Assembly: GCA_002305915.1 (NCBI GenBank)
Contig: DBRJ01000023.1
Span: forward strand, 1-20,710
DNA: 20,710 nucleotides
DNA from: Pelotomaculum sp. UBA1371
Lineage (GTDB): Bacteria > Bacillota > Desulfotomaculia > Desulfotomaculales > Pelotomaculaceae
Reading direction: 5' to 3'
Part shown: positions 8,201-14,951 of the stretch, one piece after another
Layout: each line of letters opens with the position of its first letter
Position numbering within the stretch: the stretch's first letter is position 1
Program-made: the position numbers and the translations under genes
The notes under the pieces: generated by a model
What the model was told of the DNA's origin: nothing
Database searches by the model: none
Seen by the model: only the letters and a program-made list of their open reading frames with translations

Positions 8201-8845
8201 AAAATCAATACGAAAAAAGGGGACAGTATGGCTTTCTTGACTTTGGAGGACCTGACCGGCACGGTGGAGGTGATCGTCTTTCCCCGGGTTTACCTTCAGA
8301 GTCAACTGGCCATCCGGAAGGACGAAGTGGTTCTGGTAAAGGGCCGGTGCAGCGGAAACGGGGAAGAAGTCAAAATCATCGGAGAAGAGATCTCCACCCT
8401 TGACTGCCATCTTGGGGGAGAACTTCACTTGAAGATCGACAGCCTGCGCTCTCCCCTGTTGGACCAGGTGCAGGTTGTTCTGGGCAGCTACAGGGGAGAA
8501 TGCCCTGTTTACCTGCATTTCACAAAAGAAAGAAGAGTGGTTAAGACAGGTGAAGAATTCTGGGTGGAACTGTCCGGGCCGGTTCTAGGCAGGCTGGAAG
8601 AGCTATTGGGGAGTTCCGGGGTTAAAATTAAAAGAGTATCGGAGATGCCCGGGGCTGGGAACGACGGGGCATCCAGCAGGTCTGTTACACCAAAGACTGC
8701 AAACCAGCGGCCTCCTGAATGTGAGTCAAAGAGGTTGCAGGATTTTCCTGTTGCCGCAAAGGCTTCCAATTCTACCGTTGCTGTTGATTCCAGGGAAAAG
8801 GGCGTGAAAAAAGCGAAGAAGTTCTTCAGTATTCTGGAATTGTAA
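5240..8845 (+). CDS. dnaE: DNA polymerase III alpha subunit DnaE
   Basis: Catalytic subunit of the replicative polymerase, 1201 aa. The N-terminal PHP domain (HLHLHSEYS at 4-12, ITDHG near 38, NDVHYV near 205) keeps its metal-binding His/Asp residues, suggesting an active PHP site. GPGRGSAAGS precedes the palm motif MPDIDIDF (residues 393-400) with catalytic aspartates 397 and 399. The clamp-binding stretch QISLLDL begins at Gln903 and is followed by the OB-fold (VVVGGMITGVKK onward). The last 70 or so residues (from about 1130) are polar, low in conservation and unusual for the family. The TTG start has AGAGGTGA seven bases upstream and gives the standard MFVHLHLHS N-terminus. Whether a second polymerase (PolC) exists cannot be seen here. 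Confidence 0.97.
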   Translation: MFVHLHLHSEYSLLDGAARINNAVSKAREMEMPALAITDHGAMYGVVDFYKACKKAGIKPVLGCEVYVAPRSMSQRTPKLDDNLYHLVLLAENQEGYRNLLNLVSLGFTKGFYYKPRVDKEALAGNSRGLIALSGCIAGEVASKVLRGQPEQARQAAGAYRDIFGSENFYLELQDHGFEEQRTANRELLKIHREMGIPLIATNDVHYVRREDAANQDVLLAIQTGKSVDDPGRMKFQSEELYLKSPREMNLLFGELPEAISNTVEIAGRCNVELEFGKYFLPHYAVPEGYNADTYLEELCYQGARRIYGELGEEIRQRLGFELGVIKQMGYSAYFLIVWDFIHFARQKGIPVGPGRGSAAGSLVAYSLGITNIDPLRYGLLFERFLNPERVSMPDIDIDFCFERRGEVIDYVVQKYGADRVAQIITFGTMAARAAIRDVGRALNMPYGEVDRVAKMVPPELHVTIEKALNDAAELKEIYDQKPEVRKLIDTAAALEGMPRHASTHAAAVVITKDPLTDYLPLYKASDGPVTTQFAKDTVEELGLLKMDLLGLRTLTVISDAINLIAGSTGERIDIDKIPLDDPATYEMLARGEAAGVFQLESSGMRSILRDLKPEVFEDIVALVALYRPGPLGSGMVVDFIKNKHGLNKTTYLHPRLEPILKDTYGVILYQEQVMRIASDLAGFTLGEADMLRRAMGKKKPEIIAGLRAQFVGGAVNNGVDKDVAGQIFDLMEYFAGYGFNKSHSAAYALITYQTAYLKANYPLPYMAALLTSVKDNADKVAAYIEDCRRLGIEVLPPDVNESKESFTVAGAKIRFGLAAVKNVGLGAVESIIKAREAGGPFNGYVDFCRRLDPKVVNRRVLESLIRCGAFDSLGHRRAQLMAAVDQGLALAQQSQRERENGQISLLDLMGESAREVVSISLPDLPEFPEDEMLAMEKEVLGLYISGHPLAQYRSALDRLCTYSAAEVFELAEDSAVVVGGMITGVKKINTKKGDSMAFLTLEDLTGTVEVIVFPRVYLQSQLAIRKDEVVLVKGRCSGNGEEVKIIGEEISTLDCHLGGELHLKIDSLRSPLLDQVQVVLGSYRGECPVYLHFTKERRVVKTGEEFWVELSGPVLGRLEELLGSSGVKIKRVSEMPGAGNDGASSRSVTPKTANQRPPECESKRLQDFPVAAKASNSTVAVDSREKGVKKAKKFFSILEL

Positions 8846-8933
8846 GGATAAACTTTATTTCGGTATCCTTCACGTCCAAACCAGGAGCCGCATATATATT
8901 TTGAAGATAAAAGGTTATTAACGGGAGGCTTAT

Positions 8934-9431
8934 ATGAGCAAAGAGATGGCGGCACTGCTACAGGATAGAGGAGTATACCTGCATGAGATTGCCCAAATCG
9001 TTTTCGATCTGCAAAGGTGTTTTATCCCGGATCTGACCCTGGAGCACTGCGTAGAGGTTGTAACAGGCGTTTTAAGCAAACGGGAAGTCCAGTTTGCCCT
9101 GCTCACCGGGGCGGCTCTGGACATCCTGGCAGAAGAAAAAAAACTCCCGTCACCACTTCAAGAGATTATTCAGACCGATAACCTCTTGTACGGCATTGAT
9201 GAAGTTTTGGGGCTGGGGATAGCAAATATTTACGGGACCATCGGAACTACCAGCTTCGGCTACCTGGATAAAGAGAAGGTCGGTGTCATTGGTAAACTAA
9301 ATGATAACAAAATAAATAAAGTTAACACCTTTATGGACGACCTGGTAGCGGGCATAGCCTCGGCGGCTGCGGCAAAAATAGCCCATAACGCAGGCTGCCT
9401 TACAGTAAAAAATTCTGACAGGCGCGTGTAA
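8934..9431 (+). CDS. PgpA/YutG-family phosphatase-like protein
   Basis: The 165-aa protein matches the soluble, single-domain Firmicute branch of the phosphatidylglycerophosphatase A family (B. subtilis YutG type). Conserved features are IAQIVFDLQRCFIPDLT near residues 17-33, KREVQFALLTG near 48-58, LYGIDEVLGLGI near 83-94, and TSFGYLDKEKVGVIGKL followed by FMDDLVAGIASAAAA. It lacks the membrane segments of E. coli PgpA, so a role in phosphatidylglycerol synthesis is inferred by family only. The ATG has GGGAGG at 8923-8928. Its stop codon lies inside the first unit of a 26-bp direct repeat whose second unit carries the mtrB -35 box. Confidence 0.8.
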   Translation: MSKEMAALLQDRGVYLHEIAQIVFDLQRCFIPDLTLEHCVEVVTGVLSKREVQFALLTGAALDILAEEKKLPSPLQEIIQTDNLLYGIDEVLGLGIANIYGTIGTTSFGYLDKEKVGVIGKLNDNKINKVNTFMDDLVAGIASAAAAKIAHNAGCLTVKNSDRRV

Positions 9432-9459
9432 AAACCTAGATAGACAGGCGCTTGTAAAA
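9417..9459 (+). repeat. Imperfect 17-bp direct repeat, 26-bp period
   Basis: GACAGGCGCGTGTAAAA (9417-9433) and GACAGGCGCTTGTAAAA (9443-9459) differ by one base. The first contains the pgpA-like stop codon and the second the TTGTAA -35 element of mtrB. This looks like a local duplication in which the G-to-T change created the promoter box. Confidence 0.7.
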
Positions 9460-9480
9460 GTATCTACCCTGTGTTATGAT
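9452..9480 (+). promoter_or_regulatory. SigA-type promoter of mtrB
   Basis: TTGTAA (9452-9457) and TATGAT (9475-9480) are 17 bases apart. Transcription would start near 9487, about 36 bases before the TTG start of mtrB. Confidence 0.6.
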
Positions 9481-9522
9481 GGTTTTGTTATAAAAAGGGA
9501 ATATTTTAAGAGGTGAACTTCG

Positions 9523-9753
9523 TTGCAAAATATAAGCGATATTGCAAGCGAATATGTTGTTATTAAAGCACTGGAAAACGGTGTTACCATTATCGGCCTG
9601 ACCCGGGGCAAGGATACCAGGTTTCACCACTCGGAAAAACTTGATAAAGGCGAGATTATGATCGCCCAGTTCACGGAGCATACCTCTGCTATCAAAATCC
9701 GGGGGCGTGTGGAGGTACTTACCAGGCACGGCAGGCTCCGGACCGATGAGTAA
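9523..9753 (+). CDS. mtrB: Trp RNA-binding attenuation protein (TRAP)
   Basis: The 76-aa protein is an almost full-length match to TRAP, which forms an 11-subunit ring, binds tryptophan and then wraps RNAs carrying (G/U)AG repeats to repress trp genes. Residues that contact RNA in B. subtilis (Lys37, Lys56, Arg58) correspond to Lys39, Lys58 and Arg60. The signature LTRGKDTRFHHSEKLDKGE (26-44) and AQFTEHTSAIKIRG (48-61) are intact, including the threonines of the Trp pocket. The TTG start has AAGAGGTGA at 9508-9516. Unlike B. subtilis, no mtrA/folE gene precedes it. It has its own promoter and terminator, so it appears to be a single-gene unit. Confidence 0.93.
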   Translation: MQNISDIASEYVVIKALENGVTIIGLTRGKDTRFHHSEKLDKGEIMIAQFTEHTSAIKIRGRVEVLTRHGRLRTDE

Positions 9754-9758
9754 TTGTA

Positions 9759-9796
9759 GTATCCAGGGCGTAAGCTCTGGATATACTTGTTTTTAG
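9759..9796 (+). terminator. Intrinsic terminator after mtrB
   Basis: TATCCAGGGC (9760-9769) pairs with GCTCTGGATA (9774-9783), one pair being G-T, around a GTAA tetraloop. TACTTGTTTTTAG follows. It starts six bases after the mtrB stop. Confidence 0.8.
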
Positions 9797-9871
9797 TTGC
9801 TAAGAGGAATCTGCCGGGATAGGTAGAAAAACCTTATTAGGTGACGGCAAAACGATAGAGGAGGCTTACAT

Positions 9872-10063
9872 GTGTGGACGGTGGTATATATCGCACCCAA
9901 TCAAAAAGAAGCTGAAAAGCTGGAAAAAACACTTACAACCGAGGGGTTTCTGGTGAAATTGAGGACCATCGGGCTACCACAGGCCAACAACTCTTGTTCT
10001 ATTGAAATCCTGGTACCGGAGTCGGAAGTGGACGAGGCTCTGGAGATTATCAATACTATTTAA
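9872..10063 (+). CDS. Small 63-aa protein, DUF2007-like fold (hypothetical)
   Basis: The product (MWTVVYIAPNQKEAEKLEKTL and so on) has a beta-alpha-beta/beta-alpha pattern ending in VPESEVDEALEIIN. It resembles the small DUF2007-type putative signal-transducing proteins. From memory, similar short proteins in clostridia sit just ahead of accDA and are sometimes misannotated as glutamate decarboxylase. No catalytic motif is visible. The GTG at 9872 is favoured because GAGGAGG (9857-9863) is eight bases upstream and W-T-V-V-Y-I-A begins the first strand. The overlapping ATG at 9870 opens a different frame. About 220 AT-rich bases separate it from accD, so cotranscription is uncertain. Confidence 0.65.
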   Translation: MWTVVYIAPNQKEAEKLEKTLTTEGFLVKLRTIGLPQANNSCSIEILVPESEVDEALEIINTI

Positions 10064-10193
10064 GTAAAAAATTATATAAATCGGAGATTGTGTGATAGAT
10101 TTCAGAATATATAAAATACACGGGTAAGAATTTAACATTAGAGCTGGCAACAAGATAAAAGAGAAGAGTGTCTTAGGGAAACAATTAAACATA

Positions 10194-10218
10194 TATTTAT
10201 AAAACGATTTTATAAATA
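10194..10218. promoter_or_regulatory. Perfect 11-bp inverted repeat upstream of accD
   Basis: TATTTATAAAA (10194-10204) and TTTTATAAATA (10208-10218) are exact reverse complements around CGA. The element lies 68 bases before the accD start in an AT-rich spacer without other clear signals. It could be a repressor operator for the acc genes or a weak RNA hairpin. It does not match the FapR or FabT consensus as I remember them. Confidence 0.45.
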
Positions 10219-10285
10219 ATAAAACTAAAAACTTATGAAGAGTTAATTTTTAAGAGCAAGTACAGTTTTTAAAGAGGTGCTATAT

Positions 10286-11137
10286 TTGGTTTTGGATTTT
10301 TTTCGCAAGCAAAAATATATAACCGTACAGCCTGAATCTGAGAACAGGGATATTCCGGAGGGTATTTGGGTGAAGTGCTCACGCTGCAGTGAAATCTTAT
10401 TCAACAAAGAACTGGATCACAACCATAAGGTATGTCTCAAGTGCGGCTACCATTTCAGGGTTCCCGCCCATGAGCGGATGGAGATGACCCTGGACGAGGG
10501 CAGCTTTAGAGAAATGGATGCCGGCATGCTTCCGGTAAACCCGTTAAATCTGCCTGATTATGGTGACAAGTTGGACTCGGCCGTCAAGAAAACCGGGCTC
10601 AAAGAGGCAGTGGTTACCGGAGAGGGGTCTATTGGCGGTTATCCCGTTGTAATGGTGGTCATGGACGCCCGCTACATGATGGGGAGTATGGGTACCGTTG
10701 TGGGCGAGAAGATCACCAGGGCCATTGAGGCTGCCGCTGCCGGCTGCAAACCTTTGCTCATTTTTTCTGCTTCGGGGGGGGCCAGGATGCAGGAGGGGAT
10801 CCTTTCCTTGATGCAGATGGCCAAGACCGTCGCAGCCCTGACTAGACTGGAAGAAGCGGGGCAGCTCTACATTTCGGTTCTGACGGATCCCACAACGGGT
10901 GGTGTCAGCGCAAGTTTTGCAGCCCTGGGTGATATTATTATTGCCGAGCCCGGGGCATTAATCGGTTTTGCCGGTCAGCGCGTTATTGAACAGACCATTC
11001 GTCAGAAACTGCCGGAAGGCTTCCAGCGGGCGGAGTTCTTAAAACAGCACGGATTTGTGGACATGGTTGTTCCCAGACCCCAGTTGAGAGCCGTCCTGAC
11101 CGGGCTTCTGGACTTACATTTGCGGGAGGAGATTTAG
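10286..11137 (+). CDS. accD: Acetyl-CoA carboxylase carboxyltransferase beta subunit
   Basis: The 283-aa beta subunit of the carboxyltransferase transfers CO2 from carboxybiotin to acetyl-CoA, giving malonyl-CoA for fatty-acid synthesis, together with AccA. The N-terminal zinc finger C-X2-C-X15-C-X2-C is complete (Cys31, 34, 50, 53). The crotonase-fold core shows ARYMMGSMGTVVGEKI, FSASGGARMQEG, LTDPTTGGVSASFA and GFAGQRVIEQT. The TTG at 10286 is preferred, with AAAGAGGTG six bases upstream; the frame also contains a GTG at 10277, but that lies inside the ribosome site. accA follows after five bases, with its ribosome site inside the end of accD, so the two are translationally linked and made in equal amounts. 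Confidence 0.96.
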   Translation: MVLDFFRKQKYITVQPESENRDIPEGIWVKCSRCSEILFNKELDHNHKVCLKCGYHFRVPAHERMEMTLDEGSFREMDAGMLPVNPLNLPDYGDKLDSAVKKTGLKEAVVTGEGSIGGYPVVMVVMDARYMMGSMGTVVGEKITRAIEAAAAGCKPLLIFSASGGARMQEGILSLMQMAKTVAALTRLEEAGQLYISVLTDPTTGGVSASFAALGDIIIAEPGALIGFAGQRVIEQTIRQKLPEGFQRAEFLKQHGFVDMVVPRPQLRAVLTGLLDLHLREEI

Positions 11138-11142
11138 TTCAA

Positions 11143-12099
11143 ATGCAGGCTATTTTGGAGTTTGAAAAGCCCATCGAAGAACTGGAAGTAAAAATTGCCG
11201 AACTGCGGAATTTTGCCACGGAAAAAGGCATTGACCTGACAAATGAGATTGCCATTCTGGAAAACCGGGCCAGGGAAGTTAAAGAGTCCATCTACAGTAA
11301 TCTCAATTCCTGGCAGAAAGTTCTCATTGCCAGGCATCCGGAACGGCCCAATGTCTATGATTATATCAAACACCTGTTTACTCAATTCTACGAGTTGTTC
11401 GGAGACCGGCTTTACGGGGACGATCCCTCGGTAGTGGGCGGGATCGCCCGCTTTCGGGGCCGTGCGGTGACTGTCCTGGGTCACCTGAAGGGTAAGGATA
11501 CCAAAGAAAATCTGGCCAGGAATTTCGGCATGGCTCATCCCGAGGGCTACCGCAAGGCCATGCGCCTGATGAAGCAGGCTGAAAAGTTTAAACGCCCCTT
11601 GATTTGTTTTATTGATACACCAGGAGCTTATCCCGGTATGGGCGCGGAGGAGAGGGGCCAGTCCGAAGCCATAGCCCGGAGCATCCTGACCATGGCCAGC
11701 CTCAGGACGCCCATTATTGCGGTGATAATCGGAGAGGGCGGCAGCGGCGGCGCCCTGGCTTTCGGCGTGGGAGACAGGGTTCTGATGTTGGAGCATACAA
11801 TTTATTCGGTTATATCACCGGAGGGTTATGCCAGTATCCTTTGGAAGGATGCCAGCCGGAACAAAGAGGCTGCTGAGACTTTCGGAATTACCGCCCAGGA
11901 TGTCTTGAAGCTGGGTGTGGTTGACAGGATCGTGCCCGAGCCCGTGGGGGGTGCGCACCGTGATCCCGAGGCCACTGCAAAGAGTTTGGGTCAGGCAATA
12001 TCTGAAAGCCTGGATGAATTACTGTCAACCGACCCGGAGATACTGATAGAAAGCAGGTACAACAAGTTCCGGGCTATGGGACAGGCATATCTGGTCTGA
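11143..12099 (+). CDS. accA: Acetyl-CoA carboxylase carboxyltransferase alpha subunit
   Basis: The 318-aa alpha subunit pairs with AccD in the A2B2 carboxyltransferase. The N-terminal helical part (LEFEKPIEELEVKIAEL) is followed by the LARHPERPNVYDYI-like segment, here IARHPERPNVYDYIKHLF, then GGIARFRGRAV, NFGMAHPEGYRKAMRLM, FIDTPGAYPG and IGEGGSGGALAFGVGD with the oxyanion-hole glycines. It is of standard length. The ATG has GGGAGGAGA within accD. pfkA begins 60 bases later on the same strand, so the carboxylase and glycolytic genes probably share a transcript. The biotin carboxyl carrier and biotin carboxylase genes are not in the window. Confidence 0.96.
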   Translation: MQAILEFEKPIEELEVKIAELRNFATEKGIDLTNEIAILENRAREVKESIYSNLNSWQKVLIARHPERPNVYDYIKHLFTQFYELFGDRLYGDDPSVVGGIARFRGRAVTVLGHLKGKDTKENLARNFGMAHPEGYRKAMRLMKQAEKFKRPLICFIDTPGAYPGMGAEERGQSEAIARSILTMASLRTPIIAVIIGEGGSGGALAFGVGDRVLMLEHTIYSVISPEGYASILWKDASRNKEAAETFGITAQDVLKLGVVDRIVPEPVGGAHRDPEATAKSLGQAISESLDELLSTDPEILIESRYNKFRAMGQAYLV

Positions 12100-12158
12100 G
12101 GTTAATCACAACAAAACACAGCTCACTGAGAAGCAGGTTTTATAGGGAGGTAAATTGA

Positions 12159-13121
12159 TTGCAGAGGATCGCCTTGTTAACTAGCGGCGGGGATTCACCG
12201 GGAATGAATGCCTGTATCAGAGCTGTGGTACGCAAGGCCATCTACCACGGGATAGAGGTCATTGGAATCAACCGCGGCTTTAACGGTTTTATGGAGGCGG
12301 ACATGGCGCCGATGAACCTCGGTTCGGTGGCGGATATTATCCACCGGGGCGGCACCATCCTGCGCACTGCCCGTTCGGACCAGTTTCTGACCCGGGAAGG
12401 CCGGGCCCGGGCTTATGAAAATGTAAAACGGTTTGGGCTGCAGGGACTCGTGGTCATAGGAGGCGACGGGTCCTTTCGCGGTGCCCGTCAGTTTAACCTT
12501 GAATATAACCTGCCGGTGGTTGGTGTACCGGGTACAATCGATAATGATATCCCGGGTACGGACCAGACCATAGGGTTTGATACCGCTGTTAATACCGTGG
12601 TTGAAGCAATCAACAAAATCAGGGATACGGCTACTTCCCACGAGCGTACTTTTATCATTGAAGTTATGGGCAGGCACTACGGGTTTATTGCGCTGGCCGC
12701 CGGACTGGCCGGGGGCGCCGAGTCCATCCTTATTCCGGAGCGCTCTTTCAACTTTGAAGACATCTGCGACCGTCTGATGCGGGGCTACCGTCGCGGCAAA
12801 TTGCACAGCATTATCGTGGTAGCCGAGGGTGCGGCAAACGCCCTGGAAATGGGGCAGAGGATCAAGGAACGCACCGGCTTCGACACAAAGGTTACGATTT
12901 TGGGACACCTCCAGCGGGGGGGTTCGCCCTCTGCCGCCGACAGGATTATGGCCAGCCGCCTGGGTGCCAGGGCGGTTGAACTACTCATGGCCGGGGAAAA
13001 GAATAAGATGGTGGGGATCAAAGCAGGGCATATAGTGGCCCTGGATATCGAAGATGCCCTGGCCGAGAATAGGACAATTGACCTGGACATGTACAATCTG
13101 GCCGGGATCCTGTCAATTTGA
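12159..13121 (+). CDS. pfkA: ATP-dependent 6-phosphofructokinase
   Basis: The 320-aa enzyme phosphorylates fructose 6-phosphate, the committed step of glycolysis. GGDSPGMN lies at residues 10-17. GGDGS at 101-105 has Gly104, the residue associated with ATP rather than pyrophosphate as donor. PGTIDNDIPGTD at 124-135 holds the catalytic Asp128, and MGRHYGF and GHLQRGGSPSAADR follow. The length is that of the bacterial PfkA group. The start is TTG 12159, eight bases after GGGAGG; a TTG four bases earlier opens a frame that stops at once. Its stop is 14 bases before pyk. Confidence 0.95.
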   Translation: MQRIALLTSGGDSPGMNACIRAVVRKAIYHGIEVIGINRGFNGFMEADMAPMNLGSVADIIHRGGTILRTARSDQFLTREGRARAYENVKRFGLQGLVVIGGDGSFRGARQFNLEYNLPVVGVPGTIDNDIPGTDQTIGFDTAVNTVVEAINKIRDTATSHERTFIIEVMGRHYGFIALAAGLAGGAESILIPERSFNFEDICDRLMRGYRRGKLHSIIVVAEGAANALEMGQRIKERTGFDTKVTILGHLQRGGSPSAADRIMASRLGARAVELLMAGEKNKMVGIKAGHIVALDIEDALAENRTIDLDMYNLAGILSI

Positions 13122-13135
13122 AGGAGGTTTTTATT

Positions 13136-14890
13136 TTGCGCAGAACCAAAATTGTCTGTACCATCGGCCCTGCCAGTGACGATCTGAAAATCATCAAAGG
13201 GTTGCTTCAGGCAGGGATGAACGTGGCCCGCCTGAATTTTTCCCACGGAACCCATGAAGAACATGCGCGGCGCATTGCCATGATCCGCCGGGCGGCAGCA
13301 GAGACTGAAAAGAATGTGGCCTTGATGCTGGATACCAAGGGGCCGGAAATCCGCCTGGGCTTCTTGGAGGAAGAACCGGTCTATCTCGAGGAAGGTTTCC
13401 GGGTGACTTTAACCACGGAAAAAATTAAGGGAGACAGGGAGCGTATTCCTGTAACCTATAGCGGCCTCCCCGGGGATGTGCAGAGAGGGGACACAATTCT
13501 GATAGACGATGGCTTAATTGAGCTTGAGGTCCTCTCCAAGACGGAAAACGAGATCCTTTGCCGGGTAGTGAACGGCGGCGAGATCACCAGTCAGAAGGGT
13601 GTCAATGTGCCCGGGGTTGTGCTGAACCTGCCGGCTTTAACCGGAAAGGATATTGAAGATATTAAGTTCGGGATTGAACATAACTTTGATTTTTTGGCTG
13701 CTTCCTTTGTTAGAAAAGCGTCTGACGTTCTGGATATCCGAAAAATTCTAGAAGAGGGTGGAGCCGGGATTGATCTCATTGCCAAAATCGAAAACAGGGA
13801 AGCTGTTCGAAATCTGGAAGAGATCATCAAGGTTGCGGACGGAGTCATGGTTGCCAGAGGGGATCTAGGTGTGGAAATCCCGGTAGAAGAGGTTCCCCTG
13901 CTGCAAAAAAAAATTATCAAGTTATGCAACTATACCGGCAAGCCCGTGGTGACGGCTACCCAGATGCTGGAGTCGATGATCCAGAATCCACGGCCCACCC
14001 GGGCAGAGGCGAGCGATGTGGCCAACGCCATCTTTGACGGGACAGACGCGGTGATGCTTTCGGGTGAAACAGCAGCTGGCAAATACCCCCTGGAGTCGGT
14101 CAGAACCATGGCCCGGATCGCCGAGCGGGCCGAGGCCGCCTTACATTATGGGGAAATACTGGGTGAAAAGAGGTGCGTTTCACCTCAGCGGACAGTAACA
14201 GACGCCATCAGTTACGCCAGCTGTGCTACCGCCCAGGACTTGGAAGCTGCAGCAATAATAACTTCAACGGAGTCGGGTCATACCGCCAAGATGGTATCGA
14301 AATACAGGCCCCGGGCGCCGGTTGTGGCGGTCACACCCCATGCCGTTGTGATGCGGAAGCTGGCCTTGACTTGGGGTGTCCAACCGCTTCTGGCTCCAAA
14401 GAAAAACAGCACGGACGAAATGATGTCCACTGCCGTAGAGGTTTCTTTAAAGGCCGGCCTGATTAAAGGCGGCGACCTTGTTGTCTTCACAGCCGGCGTG
14501 CCGGTGGGAGTCCGCGGCACAACTAATCTGATCCGCATTTTAACGGTTGGCGATATTCTGGCCCGGGGTACCGGGATCGGCAATAAGTCGGCGACAGGTT
14601 CTGTGCGCTTGACCCGCAGCGCCCGGGAAGCCCTGGAAAAAGTGGAATCAGGGGACGTCCTGGTGGCCACAGACACCGACATTGATTACATACCTGCGCT
14701 CCGGAAGGCAGGGGCTGTTGTAACAGAGGTAGGTGGCCTGACCTCCCATGCCGCAATAGTTTGCCTGGAATTCGGTATACCGGTTGTTGTGGGAGTGGAA
14801 GGGGCGCTGGCGGTGCTGCCGGACGGCAAAACTGTCACAGTCGACGGGCTAAGGGGACTTATATACAAGGGTACAGCCAGGGTTTTGTAG
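13136..14890 (+). CDS. pyk: Pyruvate kinase with C-terminal PEP-utilising domain
   Basis: The 584-aa enzyme makes pyruvate and ATP from PEP and ADP. RRTKIVCTIGPAS opens the barrel, LNFSHG and MLDTKGPEIR form the nucleotide/PEP site, and KIENREAVRNLEEI and VMVARGDLGVEI are the canonical lysine and metal-site blocks, followed by TATQMLESM. After about residue 475 comes the extra mobile domain typical of Bacillus and clostridial enzymes, with GGLTSHAAIV (His near 538) as in PEP synthase and PPDK. The TTG at 13136 is chosen because AAGGAGG (13121-13127) is eight bases upstream; the in-frame TTG at 13118 overlaps the pfkA stop and has no ribosome site. It forms the end of the acc-pfk-pyk group. 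Confidence 0.96.
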   Translation: MRRTKIVCTIGPASDDLKIIKGLLQAGMNVARLNFSHGTHEEHARRIAMIRRAAAETEKNVALMLDTKGPEIRLGFLEEEPVYLEEGFRVTLTTEKIKGDRERIPVTYSGLPGDVQRGDTILIDDGLIELEVLSKTENEILCRVVNGGEITSQKGVNVPGVVLNLPALTGKDIEDIKFGIEHNFDFLAASFVRKASDVLDIRKILEEGGAGIDLIAKIENREAVRNLEEIIKVADGVMVARGDLGVEIPVEEVPLLQKKIIKLCNYTGKPVVTATQMLESMIQNPRPTRAEASDVANAIFDGTDAVMLSGETAAGKYPLESVRTMARIAERAEAALHYGEILGEKRCVSPQRTVTDAISYASCATAQDLEAAAIITSTESGHTAKMVSKYRPRAPVVAVTPHAVVMRKLALTWGVQPLLAPKKNSTDEMMSTAVEVSLKAGLIKGGDLVVFTAGVPVGVRGTTNLIRILTVGDILARGTGIGNKSATGSVRLTRSAREALEKVESGDVLVATDTDIDYIPALRKAGAVVTEVGGLTSHAAIVCLEFGIPVVVGVEGALAVLPDGKTVTVDGLRGLIYKGTARVL

Positions 14891-14951
14891 GATTAATGAA
14901 AGCTCCCATCTCCGGGCATTATAAACGTAGACACCGGAGGGGGGATTTTTT

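Noticed and set aside
7220..8518. Long minus-strand open frame (432 codons) inside dnaE
   Set aside because: It lies wholly antisense to conserved dnaE codons in a GC-rich region. Such shadow frames are common, and there is no ribosome site or recognisable domain.
9793..9864. Several UAG/GAG triplets before the 63-aa gene as a possible TRAP site
   Set aside because: The spacing (from 1 to about 15 bases) does not fit the regular 2-3-base spacing of TRAP targets. Only the last pair, overlapping the ribosome site, fits.
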